A stretch of DNA of 64,000 nt from assembly GCF_000705555.1 (NCBI RefSeq), contig NZ_JMQN01000059.1:1-64000 (forward strand), written 5' to 3'. Source of the stretch: Marinobacterium lacunae. GTDB taxonomy: Bacteria; Pseudomonadota; Gammaproteobacteria; Pseudomonadales; Balneatricaceae. The position numbers and the translations under genes are program-made. Of the stretch, positions 26,962 through 35,999 are shown piece by piece. Below the pieces are notes generated by a model, which had not been told where the DNA came from, ran no database searches, and worked only from the letters and a program-made list of their open reading frames with translations. Positions within the stretch are counted from its first letter, which is position 1. Each line of letters opens with the position of its first letter.

Positions 26962-26991
26962 AAGGGGTGGCGACGGTGCCACCCCTTTTCC
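26962..26991 (+). terminator. Terminator of the chemoreceptor-kinase-regulator operon
   Basis: AAGGGGTGGC-gacggt-GCCACCCCTT followed by TTCC lies 37 bp past the response regulator stop, giving a ten-base-pair stem. It ends the 20.4-26.9 kb operon just before the convergent CMD gene. Confidence 0.85.
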
Positions 26992-26993
26992 TT

Positions 26994-27542
26994 TTATGCG
27001 GCCAGTGTATCGACAATGGGAAAGTCGATCTCTGTACCCAATACTTCGTTGATGTAGTTGGTCAGGGTGTTCAGGGCTACGTGCCCTACAATCTCGACGA
27101 TCTCAGCGTCGCTATAACCTGCCGCACGGGCCGAGGCGACATCGCTGTCTGAGACCTTGCCGCGATTTTTCGCAATCTTCACTGCAAACTCAACCGCTGC
27201 AGCGGCCTTGGCATCGCCAGACGTACCACGACGGTTCGCCTCGATTTCAGCAGCACTGAGCTTGGCCAGATGGGTGGCCAGGTACTGGTGTGCGGACAGG
27301 CAGTAGGTGCAGTCGTTGATCTCGGCAATCGCCAACGCAATACGCTCACGGGTCTGGGCATTCAGCGAACCATTTCCGAGTGCACCGTTGAGACCGAGGT
27401 AACCCTGAAGTGTCTGAGGGCTGTTAGCGACGATTCGGAACAGGTTGGGTACGCTGCCCAGCAGTTTGTTGACGGCGTCAAGCGATGCTTGTGAGGCTTC
27501 GGGTGCATCCTGAATGGTGGCGGGGGTAGGTATACGGGACAT
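26994..27542 (-). CDS. Carboxymuconolactone decarboxylase / AhpD-like peroxidase-fold protein
   Basis: A 182-residue protein of the CMD/AhpD superfamily. The redox pair C-T-Y-C followed by LSAHQYLATHLAKL is the AhpD-type CxxC-x3-H active site (IAEINDCTYCLSAH). RERIALAIAE and the final ALNTLTNYINEVL are typical for the peroxidase-related subfamily. It probably reduces hydroperoxides with a thiol donor. Divergent from a LysR gene that may control it. Confidence 0.85.
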   Translation of the reverse strand: MSRIPTPATIQDAPEASQASLDAVNKLLGSVPNLFRIVANSPQTLQGYLGLNGALGNGSLNAQTRERIALAIAEINDCTYCLSAHQYLATHLAKLSAAEIEANRRGTSGDAKAAAAVEFAVKIAKNRGKVSDSDVASARAAGYSDAEIVEIVGHVALNTLTNYINEVLGTEIDFPIVDTLAA

Positions 27543-27671
27543 GTTTAACTCCTATTGACTCTTAAAAGGGAGAATCCAGCATACAATTGGAATTATTGTT
27601 GGTAATTGGTGTAAGAGTTAATTGACTATTGCTATATATGCAATAAAAGATGGTCCAACAGGTAGCGTCGA
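27543..27671. promoter_or_regulatory. Divergent CMD-LysR promoter region
   Basis: 129 bp, A+T-rich. It contains ACAATTGGAATTATTGT (27581-27597), an interrupted inverted repeat with the T-N11-A layout of LysR operators, and a TATATATGCAATAAA stretch suited to a -10 element for the LysR gene. Confidence 0.45.
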
Positions 27672-28577
27672 ATGGATAAGCTGGAAGCAATGCGGGTGTT
27701 TGTCGAGGTTGCCGAATGTAAAAGTTTCGTCGCTGCCAGCCGTCAGCTCGACCTCTCGGCCCCGGCAGTCACACGTTCGGTTGCGCAGCTCGAACATGAG
27801 CTTGGTACGCGCCTGTTTAACAGAACCACCCGTCATGTGCGCCTTACAGACGCAGGTGCGCGGTTTCTTGAGGATGCCAAGCGCATTCTGGAGGAGGTTG
27901 AACAGGCGATAGCCCTGGCATCGGGGAGTTACGCCGAGCCAAAGGGCGTTTTATCTGTCACCGCGCCGGTCTTGTTTGGACAGATCCATATCACACCTAT
28001 TCTGACGGAATACCTGAGTCAGAATCAGTCGGTAACGGTAAAGGCGCAATTCTATGATCGCGTGAGCAATATACTCGACGAAGGGCTGGATGTGGCTATC
28101 CGCATCGGCCACTTAAAGGATTCGAGCTACTATGCGATCCCGGTCGGAAGCGTGTGCAGGCTGCTGTGCGCCTCGCCTGACTATCTGAAACGACGGGGGG
28201 AACCCCTGCATCCGGATGATCTTGCCGATCATGAGATCATCCAGTCCTCAACGGTTGAGCCGTCAACGGCATGGCAGTTTGAATCCCCGCGAGGGCGGCT
28301 GTCTGTAAAGCTATCGCCACGCCTTTGCTGTTCGCAGAATGGCGCGGCGATCACGGCCGTGAAGCAGGGTTTCGGTATTACACGTCTGATGTCGTACCAG
28401 GTAGGTGAAGAGCTGATGAACGGATCGCTGGTGCGGATTTTAACGGAATACGAACCTGAACCGCTGCCGGTGAGTATCGTCTATCTCGAAGGGCGGCAGG
28501 CCAATGCGAAGATTCGATCGTTCATTGACCTTGCCGTCGCCCGTTTGAAGGAAAATCCGTTTATCAACCATTACTGA
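27672..28577 (+). CDS. LysR family transcriptional regulator
   Basis: A 301-residue LysR protein: helix-turn-helix (MRVFVEVAECKSFVAASRQL, then LSAPAVTRSVAQLE) and effector domain from about 90. Features such as LFNRTTRHVRLTDAG and ARLKENPF place it in the large CrgA/AaeR-like group of redox or aromatic-responsive regulators. Divergent from the CMD gene 129 bp away, so it is probably its regulator. Confidence 0.87.
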   Translation: MDKLEAMRVFVEVAECKSFVAASRQLDLSAPAVTRSVAQLEHELGTRLFNRTTRHVRLTDAGARFLEDAKRILEEVEQAIALASGSYAEPKGVLSVTAPVLFGQIHITPILTEYLSQNQSVTVKAQFYDRVSNILDEGLDVAIRIGHLKDSSYYAIPVGSVCRLLCASPDYLKRRGEPLHPDDLADHEIIQSSTVEPSTAWQFESPRGRLSVKLSPRLCCSQNGAAITAVKQGFGITRLMSYQVGEELMNGSLVRILTEYEPEPLPVSIVYLEGRQANAKIRSFIDLAVARLKENPFINHY

Positions 28578-28604
28578 ACCGGTTAACGGGTTTAACCTGA
28601 GTCC

Positions 28605-28967
28605 TCAGAGCCCATTCAGCATAAGGTTGCATGTCGCCAGCGGCGCCGCGAAAGGGGAGTATTCGGTCGCGTTCACCAGCGCTTTTACCGCCTTGTCGCC
28701 CTCAAAGGTAATGATCATCTCACACTTCCCCTGAGTCGCCTTTTTGTCCTGAATCATATCCGAGTGGTAGGTCCATACGGATGTGTTTGGGCCGGTATGT
28801 TCCACCGTGCGCGGGCTACCCAAGGTGCTTTGCATCTGTGCAGGTGTCTTGGTGACAAGGTAGTCGCTCACCTCATCAGGCGTGACGAAACGGCTGGTTG
28901 TGGTGGCGCAGCCAGCGATAAAGAGACCCATCACGCTGGCGGTAAGTGCAGTGGCGATTTTAAACAT
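28605..28967 (-). CDS. Small BamE/SmpA-like lipoprotein of unknown function
   Basis: 120 residues. Signal peptide with lipobox FIAGC (Cys19), then TPDEVSDYLVTKTPAQMQSTLGSPRTV and VWTYHSDM. The helix, LG-x-P turn and W-x-Y strand resemble the SmpA/OmlA fold. Three further Cys residues are present. It is convergent with the LysR gene. Family assignment is tentative; the lipoprotein call is solid. Confidence 0.65.
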   Translation of the reverse strand: MFKIATALTASVMGLFIAGCATTTSRFVTPDEVSDYLVTKTPAQMQSTLGSPRTVEHTGPNTSVWTYHSDMIQDKKATQGKCEMIITFEGDKAVKALVNATEYSPFAAPLATCNLMLNGL

Positions 28968-29372
28968 TTAACCTGATCCTTATAAGTTCAGAGGGTAACG
29001 GTTGGCCCTATGCAAGCCAGCGTCGGATTTCTCGTTGGCTGGTATGTTGATGGCTTTGACCTGTCAGGGGGCAGGGTGTTCAGTCAGGTTGGAGTCTCGT
29101 GGTTGGGCCAACGCTATTTTAATGATCTCTTTGAATGCCGGATATAGCCCTGGGTGATTGTCATAAAGTGCGTTGGGTTTCATCATCAATTCACATGTGC
29201 GTCTTGTGCCTTTTGCGGAAAGGCCGCACACTGGTGCAGGCATCAAACAGGCAATAGAGACACGAATACGCCGACAATGTATCCCAAGGGATAGATTGAT
29301 GGACAGGTAGAATTGACAGGTGATTCAGCCATCTGAAAAGGCTTGGGAGCCGGTTTATCAAGGATGAACATA
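28968..29372. other. 405-bp gap with no confident gene
   Basis: It holds the start region of the lipoprotein gene, an interrupted repeat GCCAGCG-N10-CGTTGGC (29015-29038 region) and a 60-codon minus-strand ORF (29064-29246, reading KPNALYDNHPGLYPAFKEII). That ORF has protein-like composition, but I cannot assign it to a family. No terminator or RNA gene was recognised. Confidence 0.4.
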
Positions 29373-30941
29373 ATGACAAAAAGGAAAGCTACAAGCTTCG
29401 TAATATTGATTTCCATAATCGCTTTCGCGTCTTTTTATATGAAAGACGATTTCCAGAACTTGTATGATGTTCTATCCAATAACGATACAGCCGGCTCTTC
29501 ATCCGGCCCATCCAGAGCATACTGGAAAGATATAAGCGGCCTGGATGAGGATAAGATTACAGCCTATTTAGCTATCAGGGAAACGTTTGAAGAGGGCGAT
29601 TTTTCAGCTCTGGAAGCTCACTTCAAACCGCTTTTGAAAGAGTTGAAAAACGATACGGCTGTTGAAGGTTCGATTAATTTTGCAATCAGCGCCCTTAGAA
29701 GTGGCGCACCGCAACACCAGATTCTCCTTGATAATTGGATTGCTCAATACCCCGAATCGGCTATAGCGCATCTGGTAAGAGCTAACTACTTCTCCTATGT
29801 GGGTGGATTATACCGCGGGGATGATTATTACCGAGAGCTCTCGGATGAGCAGAAACAGAATTGGCATTATTACGCTGATAAAGCCAACATGGATCTCAGT
29901 CGATCACTGGAACTGGATCCATCCATTACCATTACTTACGCGGATCGAATATATAATTCCGGTGGCACGGGGCAGGAGAAGTTCAACCTCATCGCGGAAG
30001 CTTTTGATGCGAGGCCTGAATCCTATGCGATACGTGCAGCTGCACTGAGCATGAGTAGACCCCGTTGGGGAGGCTCGATGACAGCGCTTGAGGCGATTGT
30101 AGAGGACACGCGACGATTCGTAGATCAAAACGCGTCTCTCAAGCCGCTGTTGGGATACGTTGAGTATGAAAGGGCATCGAAACTTTTTAAGGAGAAACGA
30201 TACTACGAAGCAAAGCAGGCCTTCGCGAAAGCGTTATCGCACGGTAATGCCGGGCAATATCTGAGCTTGAGAGCGCTTATGCTTAGGTACGTCGATGAGG
30301 CCGACAAAGCGTTCAAGGATTATATGGCGATTATGGATATCGCGCCCGTCGATGCCAATAACTACTACTGGATAGGGCGACACTACTATCATAAGGGCGA
30401 GCATGACAAAGCGATTAAATATTTGTCACTTGCAGCGCAACTGCGCCCCTATGACTATGATGCTCAATATTTTTATGGCCTTGAGCTTGAAAATATAAAG
30501 AGTCATAAAGAAGCAGCGAACGCCTACAAAAGTGCATTGTATTACACGATAGAAAAAGGCGGAAAAGCATGGATGCGCCTTGGTAACCTGTACAGTGACT
30601 CTTTTCATGACGCAAAAAAAGCACGCTATGCTTATGTAATGGCACTTCAGGACGACCCTGAATCACCCCTTATATGGTTTAACTATTCGTTTTTCCTCGG
30701 CGATCAAAAGGATTGCGATATAATCGGCGCTGCCTATATCCACAGCAAAGTGTGTGAGATGGATAAAAATAAGAAGGACAGTTATTGTGCAGCGAAATAC
30801 CTCGACAGAGACAACGGTATCTTAACGGCTTTGTCGGAAGAGGGAACCTGCCCTGCTATCGGGGACTATATAAGCGCTGGGCGAGACCCGTTGAAACTGG
30901 AAGAAACGATTGATCGCCGAGCGTTCCTCACCTCGCAGTAA
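29373..30941 (+). CDS. Membrane-anchored TPR-repeat protein (DUF4034-like)
   Basis: About 522 residues with a single N-terminal membrane segment (SFVILISIIAFASFYM) and a long helical, TPR-like body. Early part: LAIRETFEEGDFSALEAHFKPLL, as in DUF4034 proteins. Repeats include YYWIGRHYYHKGEHDKAIKY, LSLAAQLRP and AWMRLGNLYSD. It probably faces the periplasm; function unknown. ATG 29373 is chosen because AAGG lies 9 nt upstream; ATG 29364 is also possible. It is A+T-richer than the adjoining urt operon, which suggests a different history. Confidence 0.65.
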   Translation: MTKRKATSFVILISIIAFASFYMKDDFQNLYDVLSNNDTAGSSSGPSRAYWKDISGLDEDKITAYLAIRETFEEGDFSALEAHFKPLLKELKNDTAVEGSINFAISALRSGAPQHQILLDNWIAQYPESAIAHLVRANYFSYVGGLYRGDDYYRELSDEQKQNWHYYADKANMDLSRSLELDPSITITYADRIYNSGGTGQEKFNLIAEAFDARPESYAIRAAALSMSRPRWGGSMTALEAIVEDTRRFVDQNASLKPLLGYVEYERASKLFKEKRYYEAKQAFAKALSHGNAGQYLSLRALMLRYVDEADKAFKDYMAIMDIAPVDANNYYWIGRHYYHKGEHDKAIKYLSLAAQLRPYDYDAQYFYGLELENIKSHKEAANAYKSALYYTIEKGGKAWMRLGNLYSDSFHDAKKARYAYVMALQDDPESPLIWFNYSFFLGDQKDCDIIGAAYIHSKVCEMDKNKKDSYCAAKYLDRDNGILTALSEEGTCPAIGDYISAGRDPLKLEETIDRRAFLTSQ

Positions 30942-30957
30942 GGCCGCTTGCCCGCTA

Positions 30958-30973
30958 TACGTCAAATGACGTA
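30958..30973. promoter_or_regulatory. Perfect 16-bp palindrome upstream of urtA
   Basis: TACGTCA-AA-TGACGTA lies about 100 bp before the urtA ATG, just past the stop of the TPR gene. Perfect seven-base arms are unlikely to be chance in this short region. It is a candidate operator for the urt operon, possibly for the LuxR-type regulator at 26011 or a global nitrogen regulator. Confidence 0.5.
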
Positions 30974-31070
30974 CCCGAGGTCGCTGATCAACGCATACCG
31001 CCCCTTTAACCCTTCGATAACAATCGATAGCAGGTGTTCTTGCGAATCTGACAATCGAAGGGGTAACAAG

Positions 31071-32357
31071 ATGCGAATGAAGAAACTGGCAGCAGGTGTG
31101 GCACTGGGTCTGGGTGCGTCGGTGTTGAGCTTTAGCGCACTGGCCGCCGAAACCATCAAGGTGGGTGTGTTGCACTCGCTCTCCGGCACCATGGCCATCA
31201 GTGAAACCACACTGAAAGACACCATGCTGATGCTGATCGATGAGCAGAACAAGAAGGGCGGCCTGCTCGGTAAACAGCTGGAGGCTGTGGTGGTCGATCC
31301 GGCCTCCAATTGGCCGCTGTTCGCGGAGAAAGCCCGTGAACTGATCGAGAAGGATAAGGTGTCGGCGGTATTCGGCTGCTGGACATCGGTTTCCCGCAAA
31401 TCTGTACTGCCGGTATTCGAAGAGCTGGATAGCCTGCTGTTCTACCCAGTTCAGTATGAGGGCGAAGAGTCTTCCAAGAACGTGTTCTACACCGGTGCGG
31501 CGCCCAACCAGCAGGCGATTCCGGCCGTTGACTACCTGAAGAACGAACTGGGTGTCGAGCGCTGGGTACTGGCCGGTACCGACTACGTCTACCCGCGTAC
31601 CACCAACAAGATCCTTGAGGCCTACCTGAAATCCATGGGTGTGGCAGAAGAGGATATCCTGATCAACTACACGCCATTCGGTCACTCCGATTGGCAGTCG
31701 ATCGTGTCCGACATCAAGAAGTTCGGATCAGAAGGCAAGAAAACCGCGGTGGTTTCCACCATCAACGGTGATGCCAACGTGCCGTTTTATAAGGAGCTAG
31801 GTGCTCAGGGCGTGACCGCCGATGATATCCCGGTTGTGGCTTTCTCGGTCGGTGAAGAGGAGCTCGCCGGTATCGATACCGCGCCGCTGGTCGGCCATCT
31901 TGCGGCCTGGAACTACTTTATGAGCGTCGACAGCGAGCAGAATGACGAATTCATCGAGTCCTGGCATAAGTTCATCAAGAATGAAGACCGTGTCACCAAC
32001 GACCCGATGGAAGCGCACTATATCGGCTTCAATATGTGGGTAGAGGCGGTTAAGAAAGCCGGCACCACTGATCCGGATGCGGTGCAGGACGCACTGATCG
32101 GCATCGCCGTTCCCAACCTGACCGGTGGCTACGCAACCATGATGCCTAACCATCACATCTCCAAGCCGGTACTGATCGGCGAGATTCAGGATGACGGTCA
32201 GTTTGCCGTGGTCTCCAGCACGCCGGGTACTGTTGTAGGTGATGCATGGTCGAACTACCTCGAAGGATCCAAGGACATCATCTCTGATTGGCGTGCACCG
32301 CTCTCCTGCGGTAACTACAACGTCAAAACCGGCAAGTGCTCCGGTCAGAACTTCTGA
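31071..32357 (+). CDS. urtA: Urea ABC transporter substrate-binding protein UrtA
   Basis: A 428-residue periplasmic binding protein. Signal peptide MRMKKLAAGVALGLG... with cleavage at LAAE, then TIKVGVLHSLSGTMAISE, FGCWTSVSRKSVLP, FYPVQYEGEE and AMMPNH-type YATMMPNHHISKPV. These are standard UrtA features of the amide-urea binding family. It captures urea for UrtBCDE. ATG 31071 is preferred over the longer frame because GAAGGGG precedes it and the signal peptide begins there. First gene of urtABCDE-ureD. Confidence 0.96.
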   Translation: MRMKKLAAGVALGLGASVLSFSALAAETIKVGVLHSLSGTMAISETTLKDTMLMLIDEQNKKGGLLGKQLEAVVVDPASNWPLFAEKARELIEKDKVSAVFGCWTSVSRKSVLPVFEELDSLLFYPVQYEGEESSKNVFYTGAAPNQQAIPAVDYLKNELGVERWVLAGTDYVYPRTTNKILEAYLKSMGVAEEDILINYTPFGHSDWQSIVSDIKKFGSEGKKTAVVSTINGDANVPFYKELGAQGVTADDIPVVAFSVGEEELAGIDTAPLVGHLAAWNYFMSVDSEQNDEFIESWHKFIKNEDRVTNDPMEAHYIGFNMWVEAVKKAGTTDPDAVQDALIGIAVPNLTGGYATMMPNHHISKPVLIGEIQDDGQFAVVSSTPGTVVGDAWSNYLEGSKDIISDWRAPLSCGNYNVKTGKCSGQNF

Positions 32358-32378
32358 TTACGCTTGCCTGATCCAATC

Positions 32379-32403
32379 GCCGGTCCCGCAACGCGGGGCC
32401 GGT
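32379..32403 (+). other. Stem-loop between urtA and urtB
   Basis: GCCGGTCCCGC-aac-GCGGGGCCGGT forms a ten-base-pair stem in the 78-bp urtA-urtB gap. No T-run follows, so it is more likely a 3' mRNA-stabilising or processing hairpin than a full terminator. That would let binding protein be made in excess over the membrane subunits. Confidence 0.6.
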
Positions 32404-32435
32404 GTTCCCACCTTCTTGCTTCCGGGTATTGACCA

Positions 32436-34052
32436 ATGACGATACGGACATTTGGCGGATTCTGCCTGCTTTGTCTGTTGTTTCTGCTCGTCCCGCTGCG
32501 CGCATCTGCAGCCGGTGATGAAGCGGTCTACAACGAAGCGGCCAAGCTTCTGACCAGTCGTAGCTTCGATGAAAAGGAGCAGGCGATTCGACTGCTGGCC
32601 GACAACAATCATCCGCAAACCAAACAGCTGATGACACTGCTCATGGAGAGCCGTCTGTACTTCAACAAGAAGGATGATGGGCTTTACCAGATCGATGATT
32701 ATGAAACGGACAAACCCGCTATTTCGTTGTTGAACAATGAGCCGGTAGCGATTGAGAAGAAACGGGACTTCAAGAAAATCACGCTGAATAACCAGCTCAG
32801 ATCGCTGGTCAGGCAGATTCAAGCCGAGATCGGACTGAAATCACCCGACCTGTCACGTCGCCTTGCGGCGGTGCGCGAAATGCTCGGTTCAATGGACGAG
32901 GATGCGTTGGCACTGATACGCAAGGCCTACGCAAAAGAGGATAGCGCTACGGTACGCGAGGTGATGCAGATTGCTATCGCCATCGGCGAGCTGCCAGCGG
33001 CTGACGAGGCACGGGCACGCGATGCGGTTGCGACACTGGCCGGCTCACTTGAGCCCGATGCCCGCAATGCGCTGACCCAGTTTGCGGGGTCGACCGATAA
33101 TGCAGCCCTGAAGGCGGCCGCCGAGAAGGCGTTGGCGGAGATCGAGCAGCGCGCGCGCTTTTATGGTGGTGTCGAGACACTCTATTTTGGTTTGAGCCTG
33201 GGCTCTGTGCTGGTGTTGGCCGGTATCGGACTCGCCATCACCTTCGGTGTGATGGGGGTCATCAATATGGCCCACGGCGAGCTGATCATGTTGGGCGCCT
33301 ACACGACTTACGTCATTCAGCAGTTGATGCCCAACCACATCGGGTTGTCGTTGATCGTGGCGATTCCCTGCGCTTTTCTGGTCTCGGCACTGGTGGGTAT
33401 TGCCATTGAACGGGGTGTTATCCGCTTCCTCTATGGCCGACCGTTGGAAACGCTGCTGGCCACATTCGGTATCTCGCTGGTCCTCCAACAGGCGGTGCGT
33501 ACCATCTTCTCGCCACTGAACCGAAGCGTTGCAACGCCGGAATGGATGAGTGGGCTGATCGAGATAAACCCGGTGCTGTCGTTGACCACCAGCCGTCTGT
33601 ACATCATTGCGTTCTGTCTGCTGGTGTTCTTTGCGCTGTTGTTGGTCCTCAAGCGCACATCACTGGGCCTTCAGGTGAGGGCCGTATCCCAAAACCGTGC
33701 CATGGCCCGCGCAATGGGCGTGCGCTCCGAGTGGGTTGATGCATTGACCTTCGGACTTGGATCAGGGGTGGCAGGGGTTGCCGGTGTGGCGCTGTCCCAG
33801 CTGACTAACGTGGGGCCGAACCTGGGTCAATCGTACATTATCGACTCGTTTATGGTTGTGGTCTTCGGTGGCGTCGGCAACCTCTGGGGCACGCTTGTGG
33901 CTGGTCTCAGCCTTGGCGTGGCGAATAAAGTGCTGGAACCCTGGGCCGGTGCGGTACTGGCCAAGATTCTGGTGCTGGTGTTCATCATCCTGTTTATCCA
34001 AAAGCGCCCGCGCGGTCTCTTTCCGCAGCGTGGCCGGGCGGCGGAGGGCTGA
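32436..34052 (+). CDS. urtB: Urea ABC transporter permease UrtB
   Basis: A 538-residue LivH-type permease with the long N-terminal extension usual for proteobacterial UrtB. A signal peptide (residues 1-26) and a soluble helical region (about 27-235) come first. The membrane part begins at TLYFGLSLGSVLVLAGIGLA with GVMGVINMAHGELIMLGAY. RAVSQNRAMARAMG is the ATPase-contact loop. The role of the extension is not known. Follows urtA by 78 bp; urtC follows at 3 bp. Confidence 0.95.
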   Translation: MTIRTFGGFCLLCLLFLLVPLRASAAGDEAVYNEAAKLLTSRSFDEKEQAIRLLADNNHPQTKQLMTLLMESRLYFNKKDDGLYQIDDYETDKPAISLLNNEPVAIEKKRDFKKITLNNQLRSLVRQIQAEIGLKSPDLSRRLAAVREMLGSMDEDALALIRKAYAKEDSATVREVMQIAIAIGELPAADEARARDAVATLAGSLEPDARNALTQFAGSTDNAALKAAAEKALAEIEQRARFYGGVETLYFGLSLGSVLVLAGIGLAITFGVMGVINMAHGELIMLGAYTTYVIQQLMPNHIGLSLIVAIPCAFLVSALVGIAIERGVIRFLYGRPLETLLATFGISLVLQQAVRTIFSPLNRSVATPEWMSGLIEINPVLSLTTSRLYIIAFCLLVFFALLLVLKRTSLGLQVRAVSQNRAMARAMGVRSEWVDALTFGLGSGVAGVAGVALSQLTNVGPNLGQSYIIDSFMVVVFGGVGNLWGTLVAGLSLGVANKVLEPWAGAVLAKILVLVFIILFIQKRPRGLFPQRGRAAEG

Positions 34053-34055
34053 TCG

Positions 34056-35138
34056 ATGTTTCTGTGGAGGATAATGAAGGATGATCGTGGCGGGCAGATT
34101 CTGTTAGCCCTGCTGGCAGCGTCTATCGTGCTGGTGCCGATCCTGAACGGCTTGCCGTCGGATTCTGCACTGCACCTGCCGACCTATACCGTCACCTTGA
34201 TCGGAAAATACCTGACACTTGCCCTGCTGGCGGTGGCTGTGGATCTGGTCTGGGGGTATCTGGGCATACTGACACTGGGTCACGGTGCGTTTTTTGCGCT
34301 CGGTGGTTATGCCATGGGGATGTACCTGATGCGCCAGATCGGTGATCGCGGTGTCTACGGTAACCCGGAGTTGCCCGATTTCATGGTGTTTCTCAACTGG
34401 CAGGAGCTGCCCTGGTTCTGGCAAGGATTTGACCAGTTCTGGTTTGCCGCGATCATGGTGATGCTCGTGCCGGGCGCTCTTGCGTTTGTCTTCGGTGCGC
34501 TGGCGTTTCGCTCCCGTGTGTCGGGCGTCTACCTGTCGATCATCACTCAGGCGCTTACTTTTGCCCTGATGCTGGCGTTTTACCGCAACGAAATGGGTTT
34601 TGGCGGCAACAACGGATTGACCGATTTCAAGGATCTGCTTGGCTTTAGCCTGCAATCCAACTCGACCCGTATCGGCTTGTTTATCGCCTCGGCACTGGCG
34701 TTGGCGTTTGGCTATCTGCTCTGTCGTTACCTGATGCAAAGCCGTCTGGGCCGGGTCTGCGTGGCGGTGCGCGATGCCGAATCCCGTGCGCGTTTCATGG
34801 GCTACAGAGTGGAAAACGTCAAACTCTGGATCTTCACCATCTCGGCGATGATCGCCGGTGTCGCCGGTGCGCTCTATGTGCCACAGGTGGGCATTATCAA
34901 CCCCAACGAGTTCTCGCCGTTGAACTCCATCGAGGTGGTGGTCTGGGTAGCGGTCGGCGGGCGCGCTACGCTCTACGGCGCTGTTGTCGGCGCATTGGTG
35001 ATCAACTACGCGAAAAGTTATTTCACGGCCGAGTTGCCGGATGTCTGGCTGTTCGCGCTGGGCGGGCTGTTTGTGCTGGTCACACTGTTGCTGCCGCGCG
35101 GTATTACCGGGTTGCTCAGAAGTAAGGAGGCGGTGTGA
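34056..35138 (+). CDS. urtC: Urea ABC transporter permease UrtC
   Basis: A 360-residue LivM-type permease with DLVWGYLGILTLGHGAFFALGG near helix 2, the cytoplasmic coupling loop RVCVAVRDAESRARFMG and the C-terminal LLPRGITGLL. It pairs with UrtB to form the urea channel. ATG 34056 is preferred because GGAGGG lies 7 nt upstream; an ATG at 34074 has GGAGG too close. Its TGA overlaps the urtD ATG. Confidence 0.95.
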   Translation: MFLWRIMKDDRGGQILLALLAASIVLVPILNGLPSDSALHLPTYTVTLIGKYLTLALLAVAVDLVWGYLGILTLGHGAFFALGGYAMGMYLMRQIGDRGVYGNPELPDFMVFLNWQELPWFWQGFDQFWFAAIMVMLVPGALAFVFGALAFRSRVSGVYLSIITQALTFALMLAFYRNEMGFGGNNGLTDFKDLLGFSLQSNSTRIGLFIASALALAFGYLLCRYLMQSRLGRVCVAVRDAESRARFMGYRVENVKLWIFTISAMIAGVAGALYVPQVGIINPNEFSPLNSIEVVVWVAVGGRATLYGAVVGALVINYAKSYFTAELPDVWLFALGGLFVLVTLLLPRGITGLLRSKEAV

Positions 35139-35977
35139 TGAGTCTACAATCAACCGTGGCTGAGGTGCTTGATCGCGAGCATGTCTTCTCGTTCATGACG
35201 CCCCAGAGTACGGCGAAGCTGAACGTCGACAAAAACGTACTGCTCTATCTGGAAGGTATCTCGGTCAGCTTTGATGGCTTCAAGGCGATCAACGATCTGA
35301 ACCTGTATATCAACGATGGCGAGCTGCGCTGCATCATCGGGCCCAACGGGGCGGGTAAAACCACGATGATGGATATCATCACTGGCAAGACGCGGCCCGA
35401 TACGGGCGCTGCCTGGTTTGGCCAGACCATCAACCTGCTGGATATGGACGAACCCGCCATTGCGCAGGCGGGCATTGGGCGCAAGTTTCAAAAACCGACG
35501 GTATTTGAGTTTTTAACCGTGTTCGAGAATCTGGAGCTTGCCATGGCGGGCGACAGGGCCGTTCTGAAAATTCTTGGTGCACGCATCAACGGTGAGCAGC
35601 GCGATCGCCTCGATGAGGTGTTGGAGCTGATCGGCCTGAAAGAGCTGCCGCATATGCGTGCGGGCAGTCTGTCGCATGGCCAGAAGCAGTGGCTCGAGAT
35701 CGGCATGTTGCTGATGCAACAGCCGCGTCTGTTACTGGTGGATGAGCCTGTCGCGGGCATGACGCATCAGGAAATGGACCGTACCGCGGAGCTGCTCACA
35801 TCGCTGGCGGGCAAGCACTCAGTGGTGGTGGTCGAGCACGATATGGACTTCGTCCGCAGTCTGGCGGGGAAAGATCGCACGGTAACGGTGCTGCATCAGG
35901 GCAGTGTGTTGGCTGAAGGGCGGATGGAGCAGGTACAGAACAACCGCAAAGTGGTTGAGGTTTACCTTGGCGAATAG
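35138..35977 (+). CDS. urtD: Urea ABC transporter ATP-binding protein UrtD
   Basis: A 279-residue LivG-type ATPase with Walker A GPNGAGKTT (68-76), signature LSHGQKQWLEIG, Walker B LLLVDEPVAGM and the switch His in VVVVEHDMDF. An N-terminal tail of about 35 residues precedes the ATPase fold. ATG 35138 shares one base with the urtC stop and follows AAGGAGG by 8 nt. Powers urea uptake with UrtE. Confidence 0.95.
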   Translation: MSLQSTVAEVLDREHVFSFMTPQSTAKLNVDKNVLLYLEGISVSFDGFKAINDLNLYINDGELRCIIGPNGAGKTTMMDIITGKTRPDTGAAWFGQTINLLDMDEPAIAQAGIGRKFQKPTVFEFLTVFENLELAMAGDRAVLKILGARINGEQRDRLDEVLELIGLKELPHMRAGSLSHGQKQWLEIGMLLMQQPRLLLVDEPVAGMTHQEMDRTAELLTSLAGKHSVVVVEHDMDFVRSLAGKDRTVTVLHQGSVLAEGRMEQVQNNRKVVEVYLGE

Positions 35978-35999
35978 GGGCGAGGCGGGAGAGAGCGTC

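Noticed and set aside
30942-31070. Sigma-54 promoter before urtA
   Set aside because: The only GG-N10-GC spacing (near 30942) lacks both the TTGGC and TTGC parts.
30822-31685. 287-codon minus-strand ORF opposite urtA
   Set aside because: Composition typical of an antisense frame and overlap with the well-supported urtA.
34104-35153. 349-codon minus-strand ORF opposite urtC
   Set aside because: His/Gln/Arg-rich shadow frame of a clear urtC gene with no family match.
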